Origin: an uncultured Collinsella sp.
Lineage (GTDB): Bacteria; Actinomycetota; Coriobacteriia; Coriobacteriales; Coriobacteriaceae
Length of the DNA: 11,183 nt
NCBI GenBank assembly: GCA_902494465.1
Contig: CABUTH010000047.1
Span: 1 to 11,183, forward strand
Direction: 5' to 3'
The translations under genes were made by a program, and so were the position numbers. The notes under the pieces were generated by a model, which was not told the origin of the DNA, ran no database searches, and saw only the letters and a program-made list of their open reading frames with translations. This document shows, piece after piece, positions 4,648 through 11,183 of this stretch; position 1 is the stretch's first letter, and each line of letters opens with the position of its first letter.

Positions 4648-6003
4648 ATGTCTGCTATTGATATTGTGCTTGTTGTGATCGCCTTGGTGGCGGTGGGGGT
4701 TGCTGTGGCTTGCGCCCTCCAGCTCAAGAGCCTGCGTGCCGAGTTGCGGGAGCGTGGCGACAGTAGCGCGGAAACGCTGGCAGCACTCGAGCAGGCCAAC
4801 AACGCGCTCGATGCCCTGAACGTCGCGCTGGCCGAAACTCGCCGCACGGCCAATGCCATCGCGCAGCAGCAGACGACAGATGCGGCCGTGGAGCAGCAAC
4901 GTTACCTGACCATCGCGCGTGAGTTTTCGCAAGCTGGTGACCGGATGGATGACCTGCGCCGCGAGACGGCCCAACAGCTCGGTGCCAACCGCGAGGGCAT
5001 CGAGCACCGCCTGGACAAGGTGCGCGAGACGGTCGATGCCCAGCTGGGCGCCATCCGCAAGGACAACAACGTGCAACTCGATCAGATGCGCGCGACGGTG
5101 GACGAGAAACTCTCCCGCACGCTCAACGACCGCCTGTCTGCATCGTTTAAGCAGGTGAGCGACCAGCTCGAGGCCGTGTACAAGGGTCTGGGCGACATGC
5201 AGTCCATCGCCACCGGCGTGGGCGACCTTAAGCGCGTGCTGGGCAACGTGAAGGCGCGTGGCATTTTGGGCGAGGTACAGCTGGGTGCAATTCTGGCGGA
5301 CATCCTTACACCCGACCAGTATCTGGAAAACGTCGCCACCAAGCCCGGCGCCTCGGAGCGCGTTGAGTTTGCCGTCAAGCTGCCGGTGGACGAGGGCGAC
5401 CCCGTGCTGCTGCCGATTGACTCCAAGTTTCCGGGCGACGCGTACGAGCACTTGCTCGACGCGCAGGAGTCGGGCGATGCAGAGACCGTGGCGGCTGCGC
5501 ACAAGACGCTCGACACCATGGTCAAGCGCGAGGCCAAGGACATCTGCGAAAAGTACCTGAGTGTGCCGGCAACGACCAACTTTGGCATCATGTTCGTGCC
5601 GTTTGAGGGACTGTACGCCGAGGTCGTCAGCCGCCCCGGGCTTATCGAGACCCTGGGCCGCGACTATCACGTCAACGTTGCCGGTCCCAGCACCATGGCG
5701 GCCATCCTCAACAGCCTGCAGATGAGTTACCAAACGTTTAAGCTGCAAAAACGCACCGACGATGTACTGCGCGTGCTCTCCGCCGTCAAGGCCGAGCTGC
5801 CGCGCTATCAAAAGGCGCTGCGCCGCGCCCAGCAGCAGATCGAGACCGCGGGCAAAACGGTCGAGGGTATCATCACCACGCGCACCAACGTTATGGAGCG
5901 CAAGCTCAGGGACATCGACGCGCTGGAAGACGCCGACCAAGCCGATGAGATCTTGGGACTCACGCCCGCGGGCCTTCCCACAGACCAAGAAAACGAGGAC
6001 TAA
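4648..6003 (+). CDS. rmuC: DNA recombination protein RmuC
   Basis: A 451-residue RmuC family protein. RmuC proteins limit DNA inversion between short inverted repeats and carry a domain related to restriction-type nucleases; the biochemical activity is poorly known. Residues 4-24 are a membrane anchor, about 25-185 a long charged coiled coil, and about 195-415 the RmuC domain. Family signatures are visible: RGILGEVQL (204-212) with E209, E240 in ERVEFAVKLP, and D258-S-K260 in LPIDSKFP, which together resemble a PD-(D/E)xK active site. The stretch FGIMFVPFEGLYAEV is also typical. The start at 4648 puts the anchor at the N-terminus as in the family; GGAG (4641-4644) is only three bases away, closer than usual. 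TAAGAT at 4594-4599 could be a -10 element. A terminator follows at 6015. Confidence 0.95.
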   Translation: MSAIDIVLVVIALVAVGVAVACALQLKSLRAELRERGDSSAETLAALEQANNALDALNVALAETRRTANAIAQQQTTDAAVEQQRYLTIAREFSQAGDRMDDLRRETAQQLGANREGIEHRLDKVRETVDAQLGAIRKDNNVQLDQMRATVDEKLSRTLNDRLSASFKQVSDQLEAVYKGLGDMQSIATGVGDLKRVLGNVKARGILGEVQLGAILADILTPDQYLENVATKPGASERVEFAVKLPVDEGDPVLLPIDSKFPGDAYEHLLDAQESGDAETVAAAHKTLDTMVKREAKDICEKYLSVPATTNFGIMFVPFEGLYAEVVSRPGLIETLGRDYHVNVAGPSTMAAILNSLQMSYQTFKLQKRTDDVLRVLSAVKAELPRYQKALRRAQQQIETAGKTVEGIITTRTNVMERKLRDIDALEDADQADEILGLTPAGLPTDQENED

Positions 6004-6014
6004 TTGCAACAAGA

Positions 6015-6055
6015 CGGTGGGGCATCGGCGCAAACGCGGGTGCCCCACCGCTTTT
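6015..6055 (+). terminator. Intrinsic terminator after rmuC
   Basis: CGGTGGGGCA (6015-6024) pairs perfectly with TGCCCCACCG (6041-6050). Inside, GCG (6028-6030) pairs with CGC (6035-6037) around CAAA, making an almost continuous hairpin. It is followed by C and four T and starts 11 nt after the stop codon. Confidence 0.85.
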
Positions 6056-6130
6056 CGTATCGCACTTGTCTGAAGCGTGCTCCAATGTGCAACAATGGCG
6101 TTTCGCCCTATCAGACGCGAAAGGAAGCCC

Positions 6131-7933
<1,803 letters not shown>

Positions 7934-7996
7934 GCGTCTCGGACGTGGGACAATTGTGCCCATAAGTTTATTGTGCCGTTGAGCCGAGGAGTCGTT

Positions 7997-8662
7997 ATGC
8001 CACGCGAGACCAATGCCGCCAAACGCGAGCGCGCCGTTGAGGTGTGTGAGCGCCTCAACCGTCGCTATGGCCCGGTCGAGTGCTTTTTGGACCACGAGAA
8101 TCCCTTCCGCCTGCTGATCGCGGTGTTGCTCTCGGCGCAAACGACCGACGCGCAGGTCAACAAGGTGACGCCGAAGCTGTTTGCCCAGTGGCCCACGCCC
8201 GAGGCCATGGCCGGGGCGAGCGTGGCTGACGTGGCAGACACCATCAAGTCACTCGGCTTCTACAAGAGCAAAGCCAAACATGCCGTCGAGGCCGCGCAGA
8301 TGATCGTCGCCGACTATGGCGGCGAGGTGCCGGCCGACATGAAGGAACTCGTGAAGCTGCCGGGCGTGGGACGCAAGACGGCGAACATCGTGCTCAACGT
8401 GGGGTATGGCATCGTGGAGGGCATTGCGGTGGACACGCACGTCAACCGCATTGCGCACCGCCTGATGCTGAGTCCCAAGACGCATGCCAAGGAGCCGCTC
8501 AAGACCGAGCAGGATCTGCTCAAGATTTTGCCGCACGAGTATTGGGAGTCGGTCAACCATCAGTGGATCACCTTTGGTCGCGAGATCTGCGATGCCCGCA
8601 AGCCCAAGTGTGACGAGTGTCCGCTGGCAGATTTGTGCCTCAGCGTGCGCGTAGCGGGGTAG
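7997..8662 (+). CDS. nth: Endonuclease III, bifunctional DNA glycosylase/AP lyase
   Basis: A 221-residue endonuclease III, which removes oxidised pyrimidines and then cuts the abasic site in base excision repair. The helix-hairpin-helix LPGVGRKTAN (121-130) carries the Schiff-base lysine K127, and D146 in AVDTHVNRI is the conserved catalytic aspartate. The C-terminal Fe-S cluster loop is complete: C198-x6-C205-x2-C208-x5-C214. LLSAQTTDAQVN (44-55) is the family N-terminal motif. Length and motifs are normal for Nth, in contrast to the clusterless MutY-like protein in the same window. GAGGAG (7986-7991), five bases upstream, fixes the ATG at 7997. The gene lies 63 bp after the ABC transporter with no terminator in between, so cotranscription is possible; an ATTGTGCC direct repeat in that gap could be regulatory. 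Confidence 0.97.
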   Translation: MPRETNAAKRERAVEVCERLNRRYGPVECFLDHENPFRLLIAVLLSAQTTDAQVNKVTPKLFAQWPTPEAMAGASVADVADTIKSLGFYKSKAKHAVEAAQMIVADYGGEVPADMKELVKLPGVGRKTANIVLNVGYGIVEGIAVDTHVNRIAHRLMLSPKTHAKEPLKTEQDLLKILPHEYWESVNHQWITFGREICDARKPKCDECPLADLCLSVRVAG

Positions 8663-8667
8663 GGCGG

Positions 8668-8692
8668 AACGCATCTTCGTCTGGCGTTTTTT
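8668..8692 (+). terminator. Weak intrinsic terminator after nth
   Basis: AACGC (8668-8672) pairs with GCGTT (8684-8688) around an 11-nt loop, and the T-run extends through 8692 (six T in all, the first two in the stem). The stem is short, so termination may be partial. Confidence 0.45.
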
Positions 8693-8710
8693 GCGGGGCT
8701 GGGTTTGCTC

Positions 8711-8741
8711 TTGAGCCGGAGTCCTCTCCATGCGCTACCAT
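8711..8741 (+). promoter_or_regulatory. Candidate mfd promoter
   Basis: TTGAGC (8711-8716) and TACCAT (8736-8741) resemble -35 and -10 elements, but the 19-bp spacer is long. If used, transcription would start near 8748 and the leader would include the hairpin at 8767-8794. Confidence 0.3.
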
Positions 8742-8766
8742 GACAGGCAATGAAATCCGCCGCATA

Positions 8767-8794
8767 CCCGCCGAGCTTGCCCCGGCGGGCTTTT
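8767..8794 (+). terminator. Terminator-like hairpin in the mfd leader, possible attenuator
   Basis: CCCGCCG (8767-8773) pairs perfectly with CGGCGGG (8783-8789) around a 9-nt loop and is followed by C and four T (8791-8794). It ends 14 nt before the mfd ribosome binding site. It may be the true terminator of the nth unit or, if the promoter at 8711-8741 is real, a leader attenuator for mfd. Confidence 0.55.
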
Positions 8795-8819
8795 GGCGTT
8801 GCAATGCCGGAGGAACAGC

Positions 8820-11183
8820 ATGCTCATTCACCGTATAGCCGCGCAGCTCTACACTGCCGAGGCACTGCAGACCGTCGAGGCCGGACTCGATGCCGGCGAG
8901 GACGTGACGCTGGCTGTGTCGCAGTCGGGCCGCACGCTTATGGCGGCCGCCCAGTTTGCGCGCCGCCCGCGCCCGACGGTCTACATTGTGAGCGGCGAGG
9001 ATGCGGCTGATCGCGCCGCGCGTAGCCTTGCCGCCTATGTGGGCCTGGCGCACGTGTGCCGCTTTCCCGAGCGTAAGGACTATCCGTGGCGCGAGCAGGC
9101 GCCCGACGACGCCGTGGTGGCGCAGCGCTGCGAGGCTCTGGGGCGCATCGTGCGCGGGGACAACTGCATCATGGTTGCCTCGGCCCGTGCGCTGCTGCGC
9201 TGCGTGCCGCCGGTCGAGAGTCGCTATTGGGAGTCCACCACTTTTGCGGTGGGCGAGGAGATTCCCTTTGACGAGGTGCCGCAGCGCTTGGTGGGCATGG
9301 GCTACACCAATGCCGGCGCCGCCGATGCGCCCGGCTTGTTTCGCGTGCACGGCGACACTGTAGAGGTGTTCCCCGCGCAGGAAAAGGCGCCCGTGCGCAT
9401 CGAGTTTTTTGGCGACGAGATCGATCGCATCCGCCGCATGGTGAGCTCCACGGGGCAGACCATCGGCAACGAGGATAGCATCGAGATCTTCCCCTGTCGC
9501 GAGCTGGCGCTTACCGACGAGGCCGTCCACAACATGCACGTGGCGCTTTACCGCGCAAGCCAGGACGACAGCAAGCTGGCGGCGCTGCTCGAGATGGTGG
9601 ATGCGCGCATCGTCACGCCCGAGCTTGACCGCTTTTTGCCGGTGATGTACGGCCAGACCGTGAGCCCGTTGGCGCACGTGAGCGGCAAGGCGCTCGTGGT
9701 TCTATCCGAGCCACGCTCGCTGTTCGACGATTGCCTGCGTGCCTACGAGGATATCGAGGCGCGTGCCGGTGAGGCGGGGATTGACCGACTGGATGGCCTG
9801 TATGTACGTGCCCAGCAGCTCGATTTTGGTGCTCAGCAGCGCCTGAACTATGTGAGCCTGATTCGCGCCGGCGGCGCGGTGACGGCCGAGCTCAAGATTG
9901 AGCAGCCGGCCATCGCGGGCTCGGACAACCGCTTTATGACGCGCATTCAGGAAGTCGTGGGCAAGCGCTACGCCTGCGTGTTTGCCATTCCCGACCGCGG
10001 TGCGCGCGAGTCGATGGAGCTCACCTTTGGCGACGAGGGCATTACCTTTGAGGAATCGTTGACCGCGGCGCCCGAAAATGCCGGCGTCATTGGCGAGCGC
10101 GTACGCGTGGCAGCGGCGGATTCTGCCGATCGTGCTGCCCGTCAGGATGCTCATGCTGCAATTCGCGAGCGCCGCGCCGACGCGCTCAACGCCCGCTCGC
10201 TCGCGGCGGGTGCCGCCCCGGCAGCCGCCGGTGCCGCCGTGCCCACTATCTCGCGCGGACGCGTGACCTTTGTCGATGCCGCCCTGCCGCAGGGCGTGGT
10301 GGTGCCCGATGCCAACCTGGCCGTGTTCTCGATCGCCGACCTCAACGCCCGCATGGATGCCAACCGCGCGCGCAGCCGCCGCAAGGTGGACATTACGCAG
10401 ATCACGTTCCCGTTTAAGCCGGGCGACTACGTGGTGCACGCCACTCACGGCATCGCGCTCTTTAGCGAGATCGCGCGCCAGGAAGTGGGCGGCAAAGAGC
10501 GCGACTACTTCTTGCTGGAATATGCCGACGGCGACAAGCTCTACGTGCCGCTCGAGCAGGTCGACCGTATCACGCGATACGTCGGTCCCGACGGTGACAA
10601 GCCGCGCCTGACCAGGCTCAACACAGCCGACTGGACGCGTGCCACCAACAAGGCGCGCAAGAACGCCAAAAAGCTGGCGTTTGACCTGGTCGATCTGTAT
10701 ACGCGTCGCTCGTCGATTACCGGTATCGCCTGCCCGCCCGACACGCCCGAGCAGATCGAGATGGAGGAGAGCTTCCCCTACGACGAGACGCGCGACCAGC
10801 TGGAGGCCATCGCCGACATTAAGGCTGATATGGAGGCGCCCAAGCCCATGGACCGCCTGCTGTGCGGCGACGTGGGCTTTGGCAAGACCGAGGTCGCCCT
10901 GCGCGCGGCGTTTAAGTGCGTGGACTCCGGCCGCCAGGTTATGGTGCTCTGCCCCACGACCATTCTTGCCCAGCAGCACTACGAGACGTTCTTTGAGCGC
11001 TTTGCCCCGTTTGGCCTTGAGGTCGAGGTGCTCAGCCGCTTCCGCACGCCGGCGCAGCAAAAGCGCGCGCTCAAGGCGTTTGCCGAGGGCACGATCGACG
11101 TGCTCATCGGCACGCATCGTCTGCTTTCGGCCGATGTGAACCCCAAAAACCTGGGCCTGGTGATCATCGACGAGGAGCAGCGC
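8820..11183 (+). CDS. mfd: Transcription-repair coupling factor Mfd (3' end beyond window)
   Basis: The first 788 residues of Mfd, which removes RNA polymerase stalled at DNA lesions and recruits UvrA for nucleotide excision repair. Residues 1 to about 330 form the UvrB-like N-terminal region, with GLFRVHGDTVEVFP and VRIEFFGDEIDRI as in UvrB and Mfd. The RNA polymerase interaction domain (CarD-like) is at about 528-585, with GDYVVHATHG and DKLYVPLEQVDRI. The translocase begins near 620: motif I GDVGFGKT (683-690), then CPTTILAQQHYETF, GTHRLLS, and motif II D784-E-E-Q787, where the window ends. The frame is open throughout. Residues 441-480 are an Ala/Arg-rich stretch (AAGAAPAAAGAA within it) that looks like a low-complexity linker before the polymerase-binding domain. 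GGAGGA (8809-8814) fixes the ATG at 8820. The remaining translocase lobes and the C-terminal UvrA-binding part lie outside. Confidence 0.97.
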   Translation, partial: MLIHRIAAQLYTAEALQTVEAGLDAGEDVTLAVSQSGRTLMAAAQFARRPRPTVYIVSGEDAADRAARSLAAYVGLAHVCRFPERKDYPWREQAPDDAVVAQRCEALGRIVRGDNCIMVASARALLRCVPPVESRYWESTTFAVGEEIPFDEVPQRLVGMGYTNAGAADAPGLFRVHGDTVEVFPAQEKAPVRIEFFGDEIDRIRRMVSSTGQTIGNEDSIEIFPCRELALTDEAVHNMHVALYRASQDDSKLAALLEMVDARIVTPELDRFLPVMYGQTVSPLAHVSGKALVVLSEPRSLFDDCLRAYEDIEARAGEAGIDRLDGLYVRAQQLDFGAQQRLNYVSLIRAGGAVTAELKIEQPAIAGSDNRFMTRIQEVVGKRYACVFAIPDRGARESMELTFGDEGITFEESLTAAPENAGVIGERVRVAAADSADRAARQDAHAAIRERRADALNARSLAAGAAPAAAGAAVPTISRGRVTFVDAALPQGVVVPDANLAVFSIADLNARMDANRARSRRKVDITQITFPFKPGDYVVHATHGIALFSEIARQEVGGKERDYFLLEYADGDKLYVPLEQVDRITRYVGPDGDKPRLTRLNTADWTRATNKARKNAKKLAFDLVDLYTRRSSITGIACPPDTPEQIEMEESFPYDETRDQLEAIADIKADMEAPKPMDRLLCGDVGFGKTEVALRAAFKCVDSGRQVMVLCPTTILAQQHYETFFERFAPFGLEVEVLSRFRTPAQQKRALKAFAEGTIDVLIGTHRLLSADVNPKNLGLVIIDEEQR

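Noticed and set aside
9702..11117. 471-codon open frame on the minus strand
   Set aside because: Antisense shadow of mfd, whose frame is open and carries helicase motifs throughout.

Overview
The window is GC-rich (roughly 60%) bacterial DNA with every recognisable gene on the + strand. The gene set (tRNA-Asp, an Rrf2-type Fe-S regulator, rubrerythrin, RmuC, endonuclease III, Mfd with a CarD-like domain), the codon use and the anaerobe-type peroxide defence suggest a high-GC anaerobic actinobacterium of the Coriobacteriia, perhaps close to Collinsella. That placement is an inference from style, not a database result.

Layout. 1-330: a hairpin, an A/T-rich upstream element and promoter, tRNA-Asp(GUC) and its terminator. 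331-646: a regulatory leader with palindromes and an IdeR/DtxR-like box over a TATACT -10. 647-2713: an oxidative-stress block made of an Rrf2 regulator with IscR-type cysteines, a MutY-like adenine glycosylase lacking the Fe-S cluster, and rubrerythrin. 2714-3838: a four-helix membrane protein of unknown function, with a very long hairpin plus strong terminator both before and after it. 3839-4523: a stretch without genes, then a small single-pass membrane protein. 4648-6003: RmuC. 6131-7933: an ABC exporter half-transporter. 7997-8662: endonuclease III (nth). 8820 to the window end: the first 788 codons of mfd, cut by the window edge in the DEEQ helicase motif.

How the genes fit together. 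The Rrf2 protein probably senses iron, Fe-S status, NO or redox state, and is 21 bp from the glycosylase gene. Rubrerythrin follows 114 bp later. One block thus holds a redox sensor, a glycosylase of the type that acts opposite oxidised guanine, and a peroxidase. With RmuC, Nth and Mfd the window holds four DNA repair or recombination proteins, although terminators between them argue against one operon.

The most unusual structure is the pair of long inverted repeats (2735-2820 and 3680-3765). Both have arms of about 30 bp. The loop sequence is the same in the two copies, the arms are almost entirely different, and each copy is followed by a near-identical GTGCCGCCCC terminator. Other points of note are a strong hairpin inside the first codons of the glycosylase gene, loss of the Fe-S cysteines and an Asp-to-Glu change at the catalytic position in that enzyme, and a terminator-like hairpin in the mfd leader.
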